DNA of 64,000 nucleotides from an uncultured Coprococcus sp. (lineage in GTDB: Bacteria; Bacillota; Clostridia; Lachnospirales; Lachnospiraceae), in contig CAKQTZ010000012.1 in the NCBI GenBank assembly GCA_934277375.1, forward strand, positions 9,113 through 73,112, given 5' to 3'. Every line of letters begins with the position of its first letter. Position 1 is the stretch's first letter. The translations under genes were made by a program, and so were the position numbers. Positions 26,619 through 34,790 of this stretch are shown piece by piece. A model generated the notes under the pieces. The model was not told where the DNA came from. It did no database searches and saw nothing but the letters and a program-made list of their open reading frames with translations.

Positions 26619-27041
26619 CTATTCTCCCAGATATTCCTCCACCTTCTCAGGCGTATCCAGCCTTAGCCTCACAATAGTCATCATGATCATATATCGTATC
26701 ACTTCTTTTAATATCTCATCATCAAACTGCGACTTCATATTTTCCGGGTATGCGTGCACCAGGAAATGTACATTGTAAGCATCATCCTGTCTTGAGATAA
26801 ATGCGCTCACATACAGGCCGTTCATGATTGCTGTTATGATGTCGTCATCCGTGATCTGTATATTTATCTTATACATCTTTGATATAAACTTTACCGTCTT
26901 GTCCTCCCTTATGAAGAAACGCCTGTCTGTAATCTCTCCTATGGAAAAGTTCTGTTTATGCAGTGTTATTGCCTGCAGAAATTCTGATTCCCTGTCGTTC
27001 TCAATTATATAATCATATATATCATTCGGTGTGTATGCCAT
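26619..27041 (-). CDS. Uncharacterised 140-residue protein
   Basis: A small acidic cytoplasmic protein without membrane segments or a family I can name. The pattern of alternating strands and helices (FSIGEITDRRFFIRED, AYNVHFLVHAYPE, a long C-terminal helix with IRYMIMMTIVRLRLDTPEK) resembles YbjN-like chaperone-type folds, but the similarity is only in layout. I use the ATG at 27041; a TTG at 27050 lies closer to the AAAGGA site. It lies in a run of three uncharacterised minus-strand genes. Confidence 0.65.
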   Translation of the reverse strand: MAYTPNDIYDYIIENDRESEFLQAITLHKQNFSIGEITDRRFFIREDKTVKFISKMYKINIQITDDDIITAIMNGLYVSAFISRQDDAYNVHFLVHAYPENMKSQFDDEILKEVIRYMIMMTIVRLRLDTPEKVEEYLGE

Positions 27042-27121
27042 ATTGTTCAAGTTATCCTTTCATTGCTATTGTCTATGATCATGTACCCATGGACTTTATT
27101 CATATACACGGCACCATTACG

Positions 27122-27883
27122 TTACGCCACCATCGTAAGTCCCATCACGAATATCACAAACGCACCGATCGTAAACACATACCACCCCATAACACGGGCT
27201 GCAAGCTCCCAGTCCGATGGTTCAATATCATGCAAATTTCTTACTCTAGGCCACATAGCCAGTTTGAAAAGTTCATCAGGAAACAACATGCCTATGACTG
27301 CAATAATGCATATAATAATTCCGTATATATAGAATGCTATACTTCCTCTGTTCGTAAGCCTAGGGCCATTTATAAACTCTGCTATATCATATATATTCGG
27401 TGGGTATGTGCCATCCGGTTCTGCAGTCACTTCAAAATAATTTTCCTCCGTACCATCCGCACTGTATATCCTATAGCCATTCTTCGCAACAGCACCTCTG
27501 AAATATAATTTATCACCTTCCATAATCGTTACTCCGAAAAAATCGTCAGATGATAAACTGCCATTGTTGGTCTCTACCGGCATGGCAGAAGGATCCTCCG
27601 TCCAGCTATATGGTCCGTATATTATGTCTTTATACCCATCTCCTGTAAACCGGTTATAACACTTATATTCTATCCTCTGGTCATCATATACTGTGATACT
27701 TGTATATCCATCTGTATATGTCACATCTCCCTGACCTTCTTTTTTCGTCAGGAAGTCTCCCCTGAATTTAATTCCCTTTATGGACATTATGATCGGATAG
27801 ATTATAGAAAATGCCACGATCATTACTGCAACAACGACCATTAAAACCTTCTGTGTCTTTGATAAATTTTTAATTCTTTCCAT
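27122..27883 (-). CDS. Uncharacterised membrane protein
   Basis: A 253-residue protein with one membrane segment near the N-terminus (about 12-34), an exported region of about 130 residues rich in Tyr, Asp and Gly, and two membrane segments near the C-terminus (about 182-202 and 228-250). The final segment, PSDWELAARVMGWYVFTIGA, resembles the DUF6199-type C-terminal membrane module seen in Firmicutes. No catalytic motif is visible. It is preceded by AAAGGG and an AGAGGT close to the ATG. Function unknown. Confidence 0.65.
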   Translation of the reverse strand: MERIKNLSKTQKVLMVVVAVMIVAFSIIYPIIMSIKGIKFRGDFLTKKEGQGDVTYTDGYTSITVYDDQRIEYKCYNRFTGDGYKDIIYGPYSWTEDPSAMPVETNNGSLSSDDFFGVTIMEGDKLYFRGAVAKNGYRIYSADGTEENYFEVTAEPDGTYPPNIYDIAEFINGPRLTNRGSIAFYIYGIIICIIAVIGMLFPDELFKLAMWPRVRNLHDIEPSDWELAARVMGWYVFTIGAFVIFVMGLTMVA

Positions 27884-28008
27884 ACCTCTTTTTCCCTTTC
27901 GCTCATCAATTTTTATACGTTATCTTCATGAATTACCAGGATCATACTCCGCAACTTTCGAATAGTACCTAGTTACCGCCAGTATCATCTACTGTCACAT
28001 CCACCCGG

Positions 28009-29061
28009 CTAGAACAGATCAAGCATATTATCAAGATATATCTCTTCTCTAACCTTGAGCTGGTACTCCTGCTTTGTCATATAGTATAGCAGAAATTCCA
28101 GCACTATGGCACTTCCAAGACTTCTTCCCTCTATCTTGAAATTGGAAAACCCCAGCGGCAGGTAAATGTTCCTTATATCATCTATACCTATAAATCCCGG
28201 ATTCTCCATCGCTTTTGAGAAATGATAGCCACCTGCTGCGTTCGGCGATGTACAGTGGTGAATTGATCTCTCACCGAGAGCCATACGGCTCACATCCTCA
28301 TAGCAGGCCTTCCTATCCTGACAGGAGAACCAACAGCATTCGTTGCACAGGAATTCAACCTTGTCTTTCTGCTTTTGCGTAAGCGCCCCCAGCCTGTCAA
28401 ATGCTTTGTTCAGCCGAAAATCCGGCACAACATATCGGAATTCATCCCGGTCAAGCTCTTCTGAAAACAGATCAAAGTCCGTAATGACCTTTGTTGTCGA
28501 TGAAACCATATATAGTCCCGGATAATTCTCCTGCAGATAGTCAAGTAGCAACTCCGAATGGACTATGACGCCATTTTGAATATATACCTTACCTTCTGCC
28601 TGGTTAGATCTTAGCATGATACTTCCGCTTTGGGGGGTATATGCAGCTGCTCCGCCATCCTCAAACACTTTGCACAAGTCATTACACCTTTTATCCGCAA
28701 GATGTTCCGGTCTTAACAATGAGTTGCTGAAGGTCAGTCTCGCCGATATTCCATACTCACTCATAAGTTCCAGCACATCTTCTGCATCGCTGTCGCCATA
28801 TCCCACTCTGCCACCGCCCCAGAGACAGTCACCCGGTGCGCCATACACTGAACCAATATCACACCAGTCGTAAAAATATTTCCTGTGCTCACGGTATAAC
28901 GGCAGGAATACCTTGTACAGCTCGTAAAATTCAAAAAGTCCGGGCAGATGGTAATGTGCCTTGTATTCTGTTTTGTTATTACCTGTCTCTGGCTTTGATC
29001 TGCCAGGCAATGGCTCATTCTCCATAGTGTTCATTTTCCTGTTTTCTTTCTGTTTCCACAT
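28009..29061 (-). CDS. Uncharacterised Cys-containing conserved protein
   Basis: A 350-residue cytoplasmic protein of a type I believe is conserved in gut Clostridia but with no known role. A compact Cys cluster is present (CNECCWFSCQDRKAC), and a further Cys pair flanks the N-terminal half (WCDIGSVYGAPGDCLWGGGR). The later segment YLPLGFSNFKIEGRSLGSA recalls the KIEGR segment of U32 peptidase-like TIM-barrel proteins, which also carry a Cys cluster, so a related metal- or cluster-binding barrel is possible. This is inference only. The ATG at 29061 is the first start; ATGs nine and twelve codons later are alternatives. Confidence 0.65.
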   Translation of the reverse strand: MWKQKENRKMNTMENEPLPGRSKPETGNNKTEYKAHYHLPGLFEFYELYKVFLPLYREHRKYFYDWCDIGSVYGAPGDCLWGGGRVGYGDSDAEDVLELMSEYGISARLTFSNSLLRPEHLADKRCNDLCKVFEDGGAAAYTPQSGSIMLRSNQAEGKVYIQNGVIVHSELLLDYLQENYPGLYMVSSTTKVITDFDLFSEELDRDEFRYVVPDFRLNKAFDRLGALTQKQKDKVEFLCNECCWFSCQDRKACYEDVSRMALGERSIHHCTSPNAAGGYHFSKAMENPGFIGIDDIRNIYLPLGFSNFKIEGRSLGSAIVLEFLLYYMTKQEYQLKVREEIYLDNMLDLF

Positions 29062-29113
29062 GTTATCTTCGCTTCCACATACTGTCTACAATTATATAAA
29101 AATTCTTCATCTG

Positions 29114-29143
29114 TTGCAAACTTTGTTTAGGATATTGTATATT
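29114..29143 (+). promoter_or_regulatory. Candidate promoter for the amidohydrolase gene
   Basis: TTGCAA at 29114-29119 and TATATT at 29138-29143 with 18 bp between them, 42 bp before the start codon. Confidence 0.45.
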
Positions 29144-29184
29144 TGAACTAAGGAAAATTCATATTTTATAAGCGAGGGATGACT

Positions 29185-30465
29185 ATGAATTATGCATTTA
29201 CAAATGGAAAAATATTAGACGGAACTAAGGATATGCAGATACAGACAGGTCTCTGTATCTTGGTCCGGGACGGCAAAATATACGACATCGTAAAGGATAC
29301 TGCTAATCTTGACGGATACAAGATCATAGACCTTCAGGGACATTACATTCTGCCGGGTCTTATCAATATGCACGTACATCTTGCGGGAAGCGGAAAACCG
29401 CAGAAAAAGCAGCGCGACAATGAAAAACTTGTAAATACCATCATGGGCTCAGCGCTTACCAGAGCCATCGCATACAACATGGTGGCAGGCTTTGCAAAGG
29501 ACGAAGTGCTAAGCGGTGTCACTACCATAAGAACTGTTGGCGGCCTTGGCAACTTTGACACCAGACTGCGTGACGAGATCGAAGCAGGCACCAAGATAGG
29601 TCCGCGTATCCTTGCCGCCAATCAGGGAATCTCAGTTCCCGGCGGTCATATGGCGGGTTCGGTCGCCATCGCTGCTGCGAACTTAGATGAAGCACTTGCC
29701 CACCTGAACAAATGTGAGAAAGAAAAGGTTGATATCATCAAGCTCATGATCACCGGTGGAGTGCTTGATGCAAAGGAAAAGGGCGTCCCGGGAGAACTGA
29801 AGATGTCACCCGATATGGTGCGTGCCGTCTGCGACAAGGCTCATGCAGACGGCTACATGGTTTCCGCCCACGTCGAATCGCCTGAGGGTGTGCGCGTAGC
29901 TCTGGAAAACGGGGTTGATTCCATAGAGCACGGTGCCAAGATGGACGATGACATGATCAGGCTTTTCAAGGAACGCGGGGCATTCCTCTGCACCACTATC
30001 TCTCCTGCTCTTCCATATGCTCTGTTTGACCGCGCCCTCACGAATGCGACCGAGGTCGAGCAGTACAATGGAAATGTCGTATTTGAGGGAATCATCGACT
30101 GTTCAAAGGCAGCTCTGGCAAATGACATCCCTGTTGTGCTGGGAAATGACGTCGGCTGTCCATGGATCACACAGTATGACTTCTGGCGTGAACTGTACTA
30201 CTTCCACAAATATGTCGGAGTATCCAACTCATTTGCACTGTACACCGCGACAAAGCGAAGTGCGGAGCTTGCCGGGATCGGACAGCTCACTGGCTCCATC
30301 GAAAAGGGCAAATATGCAGACATGATAGTGACAGCCGAAAATCCACTGGATGATCTGCGCGTCCTAAGAAACCTTGAGATGGTCATCACCAAGGGAAACA
30401 TCATCGACCACCCGAAGATCAAGAAGAGGAAGAACGTCGACGCGGAGCTGGACAAGTTTCTGTAG
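29185..30465 (+). CDS. Amidohydrolase family protein (imidazolonepropionase/prolidase-like)
   Basis: A 426-residue amidohydrolase-1 enzyme with a split beta-sandwich and a TIM barrel. Metal-site residues visible are the HVHL motif near residue 60, the Lys likely to be carboxylated in DIIKLMITGG, His in SAHVESPEG, His in SIEHGAKM and Asp in VLGNDVGCPW. Relatives hydrolyse dipeptides, imidazolonepropionate or N-acyl amino acids. The ATG at 29185 is preferred because GAGGG lies six bases before it, while the ATG at 29179 abuts that site. A zinc-ribbon gene follows 38 bp downstream on the same strand. Confidence 0.88.
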   Translation: MNYAFTNGKILDGTKDMQIQTGLCILVRDGKIYDIVKDTANLDGYKIIDLQGHYILPGLINMHVHLAGSGKPQKKQRDNEKLVNTIMGSALTRAIAYNMVAGFAKDEVLSGVTTIRTVGGLGNFDTRLRDEIEAGTKIGPRILAANQGISVPGGHMAGSVAIAAANLDEALAHLNKCEKEKVDIIKLMITGGVLDAKEKGVPGELKMSPDMVRAVCDKAHADGYMVSAHVESPEGVRVALENGVDSIEHGAKMDDDMIRLFKERGAFLCTTISPALPYALFDRALTNATEVEQYNGNVVFEGIIDCSKAALANDIPVVLGNDVGCPWITQYDFWRELYYFHKYVGVSNSFALYTATKRSAELAGIGQLTGSIEKGKYADMIVTAENPLDDLRVLRNLEMVITKGNIIDHPKIKKRKNVDAELDKFL

Positions 30466-30503
30466 GCAATACAAGCAAACTGCAACGGAGGTTATTATTT
30501 ATT

Positions 30504-30734
30504 ATGGGAAATACATTCAGGGAAGTTAAGTGTTACAAATGCGGACATATTTTTATGTGGCAGAAAGATGGTATCGAATATCAGTCTGAATATCGTCTGG
30601 AAAGCACCAGCGAACTGCTTGGAATTGCAGAATGTCCTAAATGCGGTACGGATATGTTGGTAATTCCGCATGTTCTTGAGGGAATCTCTAAAGATTCAAG
30701 TGGAATTGTTAAAATGGGGATAAAGGGAATATAA
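30504..30734 (+). CDS. Small zinc-ribbon protein
   Basis: A 76-residue protein with two CxxC pairs (CYKCGHIF near residue 8 and CPKCGTDML near 46), which should bind one zinc ion in a rubredoxin-like ribbon. The 34 residues between them include a polar helix. I do not recognise a specific family. It follows the amidohydrolase closely and ends at a strong terminator, so the two form one operon. Confidence 0.75.
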   Translation: MGNTFREVKCYKCGHIFMWQKDGIEYQSEYRLESTSELLGIAECPKCGTDMLVIPHVLEGISKDSSGIVKMGIKGI

Positions 30735-30744
30735 AGCCAAAAAC

Positions 30745-30783
30745 AACCGGGTATGTTTCTTCCTGAACATGCCCGGTTATTTT
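30745..30783 (+). terminator. Terminator after the zinc-ribbon gene
   Basis: A 13-bp stem with one G-T pair (AACCGGGTATGTT with AACATGCCCGGTT) is followed by ATTTTTAT. Confidence 0.9.
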
Positions 30784-30797
30784 TATATGAAAATATC

Positions 30798-32048
30798 CTA
30801 CTCATCCGGATTCACGATGGCGCCTATCTTAAACTCTCTGCCATCCTTCTGCCACTGTCTGTACTCCGCCGTAGCAGCAAAGAGTACATCTCCCGATGAG
30901 TTGATCGCAGTCTCAAGTGAATCCTGGACCACTCCGATGATCATTCCGACGGCAACAGCCTGCATGGATATATCCTGTGGGATTCCAAACAGCGAGCATG
31001 CCATAGGAATGAGAAGTAACGATCCTCCCGCAACACCTGATGCACCGCACGCGCCAAGAGTTGCCATGAGACTGAGCATGAGTGCTGTCGGAACGTCAAC
31101 CGACACTCCCATGGTATTTGCAACGGAAAGCGCCATTATAGTTATAGTGATGGCGGCACCGTCCATATTGATGGTTGCACCAAGCGGGATGGATACAGAA
31201 TACACATCCGGGTCAAGTCCAAGTCTTTTGCAAAGTGACATGTTCACAGGGATATTTGCCGCAGAACTTCTGGTGAAGAACGCCGTCACGCCTGACTCTC
31301 TGAGACATCTCCACGCGAGTGGATATGCATTTCTCCTTAAGACGATAGTCGCAAGAAGAGGATCTACGATCAATGCAACCATGAGCATAGCGCCCACAAG
31401 CACCAGCAGTAATCTGCCATATTCCTTAAATATCGACAATCCGCTCTCCGATACTGTCGTGAATACAAGTCCCATGATTCCAAATGGCGCGCATCCGATG
31501 ATCCACCTCACGACGGTCGACACCGCATCCGATATGGATACAAGTGTAGATTTTACGGACTTGCTTGTCCGGCGCATGGCAAGTCCAAACAAAAGCGCCC
31601 ATGCAAGTATGCAGAGATAATTTGCACTTAGTATTGCATTTACCGGGTTATCAGTGATGTTGAGCAAAAGATTCTGAAGCACCTCCATGATTCCCGATGG
31701 AACGACATCCGACTGATACGATTCCAGGTCCAGTGTCATGGTTACAGGGAAAATAAAGCTTGCGCTCACCGCCACAACCGCCGCGCACAGCGTGCTGAGT
31801 ATATACATGATCGTCACCATGCGGAACTGTTGTCCATTTCCTTTTCCTGCATTTGCAATGGAGCTGATGACAAGGGCAAACACCAGTATCGGCGCGATTG
31901 CCTTGAGCGCTCTGACAAACATAGTTCCGATCAGTCCTATTCCCGTTGCCTCCGGCACCAGAAGCCCCAGCACCGCACCGATTACTATTCCAACCAATAT
32001 CTTCGCGATCAGTGACACCTTATTCCACATCTCTACAATCTTTTTCAT
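30798..32048 (-). CDS. sstT: Serine/threonine:Na+ symporter SstT
   Basis: A 416-residue dicarboxylate/amino acid:cation symporter (DAACS) of the SstT subgroup. Family motifs visible are FFTRSSAANIPVNMSLCKRL (the serine-rich re-entrant loop), IPLGATINMDGAAITITIM and the second loop region LGACGASGVAGGSLLLIPMA. About eight membrane helices plus two hairpins are predicted. It imports serine and threonine with sodium. The AGGAG site supports the ATG. An MFS gene lies just upstream on the same strand (30 bp), so co-transcription is likely. Confidence 0.93.
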   Translation of the reverse strand: MKKIVEMWNKVSLIAKILVGIVIGAVLGLLVPEATGIGLIGTMFVRALKAIAPILVFALVISSIANAGKGNGQQFRMVTIMYILSTLCAAVVAVSASFIFPVTMTLDLESYQSDVVPSGIMEVLQNLLLNITDNPVNAILSANYLCILAWALLFGLAMRRTSKSVKSTLVSISDAVSTVVRWIIGCAPFGIMGLVFTTVSESGLSIFKEYGRLLLVLVGAMLMVALIVDPLLATIVLRRNAYPLAWRCLRESGVTAFFTRSSAANIPVNMSLCKRLGLDPDVYSVSIPLGATINMDGAAITITIMALSVANTMGVSVDVPTALMLSLMATLGACGASGVAGGSLLLIPMACSLFGIPQDISMQAVAVGMIIGVVQDSLETAINSSGDVLFAATAEYRQWQKDGREFKIGAIVNPDE

Positions 32049-32078
32049 TAATCTAACTCCTAACTATATTTCTGCTTA

Positions 32079-33272
32079 TTAACATACATTTCCTTTAGTG
32101 TTCTTCTTTCTCAGAAGAAGTATCCCCACGAGCAGAAGCACTGGGAATATAACTCCCGCAAGGATTCCGCGTTTCAGGTCGTCCGATGCCAGACTTGACA
32201 CAAAGCCCACCAGAGTCGGTCCGCCGGAGCAGCCCACATCCCCCGCAAGCGCCAGCAATGCAAAAAGTGACGTTCCGCCATTTCGCAGAGCCGATGACGC
32301 CTTGCTGAAACTTCCAGGCCACATAATTCCCACTGAAAATCCGCAGACTGAGCAGCCGATAAGTGATACGAACGCGGACGGTGCAAGGGATATGCACAGA
32401 TACGACAGGATACACAAAAGGCTGCTGCCTATCATGAATTTGTCCAGATCGATCCGGTCTCCCCTTTTGCCATAGAACGTTCTGGCACTTCCCATAAGCA
32501 CAGCAAATGCCATCGGTCCGGCGAGGTCTCCAACAACCTTGCTCACTCCAAGTCCCTGCTCTGCAAATGTGGACGCCCACTGACTGACTCCCTGCTCACT
32601 GGCACCCGCACACAGCATCATGAGCATGAGTATCCAGAATGTCTTATTCATACAGAGCTCCCTGATTGTCATTCCGCTCTCTCCATCTTCTATGAGCGAG
32701 GCTATTGGAACTCTGGTAAATGCAATGCCATTTATGATCGGGATCACTGCCCAGATCAGAGCCATGACCTTCCAGTTCTGTATTCCACACACCTTGAAGA
32801 ACAAGGTTGACAGCAGCACCACGGACACATGTCCCCAGCAGTAAAATGGATGCAGGAGACTCATCGCTTTTTCCTTGTTATCACTTGGACAGCTCTCCAC
32901 GATGGGACTTATCAGAACCTCTATAAGCCCGCCTCCCACCGCATATATCACCACCGAGATAAATATTCCAGTGAATGCATCTGGCAGCACATCAGGCAGG
33001 ATCACAAGACTTATGAGTCCGGCCGCCGAAAATACATGGGCAAGAACTATCGATATCCGGTATCCTATCCTGTCCACAAATTTAGCCGACAGCAGATCAA
33101 TGACAAGCTGGATTCCAAAATTGAATGTTATCAGCATAGTGATCTTGCTGAGCGGGATGTTGTAACTCTTCTCAAATGTCAGGAAAAGCAGAGGCACAAA
33201 GTTGTTGACGATTGCCTGTACTATATAACCCACAAAACAGGCGTACACTGTGTTTTGGTATTTATTCTTCAT
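32079..33272 (-). CDS. MFS transporter
   Basis: A 397-residue major facilitator with 12 hydrophobic segments. The cytoplasmic loop 2-3 motif appears in degenerate form (SAKFVDRIGYR), and the central loop lies near RVPIASLIEDGESG. It resembles FucP/YfkF-like sugar or unknown-substrate permeases, but the substrate is not decided by sequence. The ATG at 33272 with an AGAGG site is preferred over an upstream GTG at 33293. It precedes sstT by 30 bp. Confidence 0.85.
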   Translation of the reverse strand: MKNKYQNTVYACFVGYIVQAIVNNFVPLLFLTFEKSYNIPLSKITMLITFNFGIQLVIDLLSAKFVDRIGYRISIVLAHVFSAAGLISLVILPDVLPDAFTGIFISVVIYAVGGGLIEVLISPIVESCPSDNKEKAMSLLHPFYCWGHVSVVLLSTLFFKVCGIQNWKVMALIWAVIPIINGIAFTRVPIASLIEDGESGMTIRELCMNKTFWILMLMMLCAGASEQGVSQWASTFAEQGLGVSKVVGDLAGPMAFAVLMGSARTFYGKRGDRIDLDKFMIGSSLLCILSYLCISLAPSAFVSLIGCSVCGFSVGIMWPGSFSKASSALRNGGTSLFALLALAGDVGCSGGPTLVGFVSSLASDDLKRGILAGVIFPVLLLVGILLLRKKNTKGNVC

Positions 33273-33487
33273 TGTATAACCTCTCATATCCACAGATATT
33301 ACTCTTCATTTTTTCCGTAGATCTTTTTTTTATGTAGTATATCATCACAATACTTGATAATATCACACATATATCAGTCTTGTATATAACGGGATTATCC
33401 AGAAATGATACTTTCATGCACAAAACCAGTATTTAGTCAATTTGAAGTAATATGTTGTCCTCCAAGTTAATTCATAAAATGCCAAAA

Positions 33488-33517
33488 CGGTGAACAGTTA
33501 TCCGCAACTGTTCACCG
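33488..33517 (-). terminator. Terminator of the MetE-like gene
   Basis: A 12-bp perfect stem (33488-33499 with 33506-33517) is followed on the minus strand by TTTTGGCATTTT. The rest of the 33273-33487 gap is AT-rich and holds the upstream region of the MFS gene. Confidence 0.75.
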
Positions 33518-33543
33518 CCACTTTTAAACTATAATATAATAAT

Positions 33544-34659
33544 TTATGACCAGACTTCCTCTGCTATCTCCTTAACGAGCTTGAGCTTTGCCCACTGCTC
33601 ATCCTCTGTCAGCTTGTTTCCGATCTCACACGATGCAAATCCACACTGAGGGCTCAGGCATAATCTGTCAAGTGGTACATACTTTGCAGCCTCATGGATC
33701 CTTGCAATGACCTTCTCCTTATCCTCTAGAACCGGAGACTTTGTTGTGATGAGTCCGAGCACAACCTTCTTATCCTCTGAAACCTTTGCAAGAGGTGCAA
33801 ATCCGCCCGATCTCTCATCATCATACTCAAGGAACAGCGCATCTACATTCTCATTTGCAAATACATAATCTGCAACTGTGTCATAAGGACCGCTTGTGAA
33901 GAATGTTGAGTGGTAATTTCCTCTGCAGATATGTGAAGTGATGACCATATCCTCCGGCTTTCCTTCAAGGGCAAGATTGTTCACTGCAAGCAGCTCCTTC
34001 TTGACATCTTCAAGGTCTATTCCAAGTGATTTATATCTCTGTTTTGCGGCATCCCCCACTATGGCTCCCCATGTACAATCGTCAAGCTGCAGGTTTCGGC
34101 ATCCAGCATCATAGAACTGCTTAATAACATCCTGATAAGCCTTTCCAATGTCTTGGATAAGCTCCTCATTTGTATGGTAGAACTTTCTTGTATTTGCAAA
34201 ATTGGCAGGTACTATCATCTGCTGAAATGTCTGCGCCGGAGCAGGAATCGTATACTTTGCAACTGTATTCTCATCCTCGAACTGCTTTAAGAACTTAAAA
34301 TATTCAACAAATGGGTGCGTCTTTGCCTTTATCTTGCCTACAAGATAAGTGTCATCAAGAACTGCAAGCTCTGCATCGAATTTTACACCATTTCCAGTAT
34401 TCTCATGGGCAACGCCCTCAAATCCCCACATGAAGTCAAGATGCCAGAATGTTCTTCTGAACTCGCCATCTGTGATCGCATGGAATCCAAGTTCCTTCTG
34501 TTTTGCAACAACCTTGGTAATCTCCTCATTGACAACTTTGTCGAACTCCTCCTTGGTGATTTTTCCGTCCCTGTATGCTGCCTTCGCATCCTTGAGGGCC
34601 TGTGGTCTAAGGAAGCTTCCTACAAAATCGTATCTGAAAGGTGTCTGTAATTTGCTCAT
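33544..34659 (-). CDS. Cobalamin-independent methionine synthase family protein (MetE C-terminal type)
   Basis: A 371-residue protein equal to the catalytic C-terminal half of MetE, like B. subtilis YxjG/YxjH. Zinc ligands of this family are visible as the His and Cys in SHICRGN, Glu in LFLEYDDER and Cys in SPQCGFAS. Substrate-binding features include DGEFRRTFWHLDF and LQLDDCTW. It should transfer a methyl group to homocysteine or a related thiol. The methyl donor may not be methyltetrahydrofolate polyglutamate, because the N-terminal MetE half is absent. The 131-bp leader is too short and lacks the pattern of a SAM riboswitch. Confidence 0.9.
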   Translation of the reverse strand: MSKLQTPFRYDFVGSFLRPQALKDAKAAYRDGKITKEEFDKVVNEEITKVVAKQKELGFHAITDGEFRRTFWHLDFMWGFEGVAHENTGNGVKFDAELAVLDDTYLVGKIKAKTHPFVEYFKFLKQFEDENTVAKYTIPAPAQTFQQMIVPANFANTRKFYHTNEELIQDIGKAYQDVIKQFYDAGCRNLQLDDCTWGAIVGDAAKQRYKSLGIDLEDVKKELLAVNNLALEGKPEDMVITSHICRGNYHSTFFTSGPYDTVADYVFANENVDALFLEYDDERSGGFAPLAKVSEDKKVVLGLITTKSPVLEDKEKVIARIHEAAKYVPLDRLCLSPQCGFASCEIGNKLTEDEQWAKLKLVKEIAEEVWS

Positions 34660-34790
34660 CTGTATTTATCCTCCGTAATGTTTTCTCGTTTTCTTAACTT
34701 GAGGATATTCTAACAGGGTAGAGTGTCCATGGAAAATACTATTATTTTGAGGCTCGTCATAGTTTCAGGCTATGGGTATCTATTTACGGT

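Noticed and set aside
30769..31620. 283-codon open frame on the plus strand
   Set aside because: It lies antisense to sstT, which has clear family motifs; the Ser/Thr/Pro-rich product is typical of a shadow frame.
34660..34790. SAM riboswitch before the MetE-like gene
   Set aside because: The leader is only 131 bp including the ribosome binding site and lacks the S-box core pattern and terminator.
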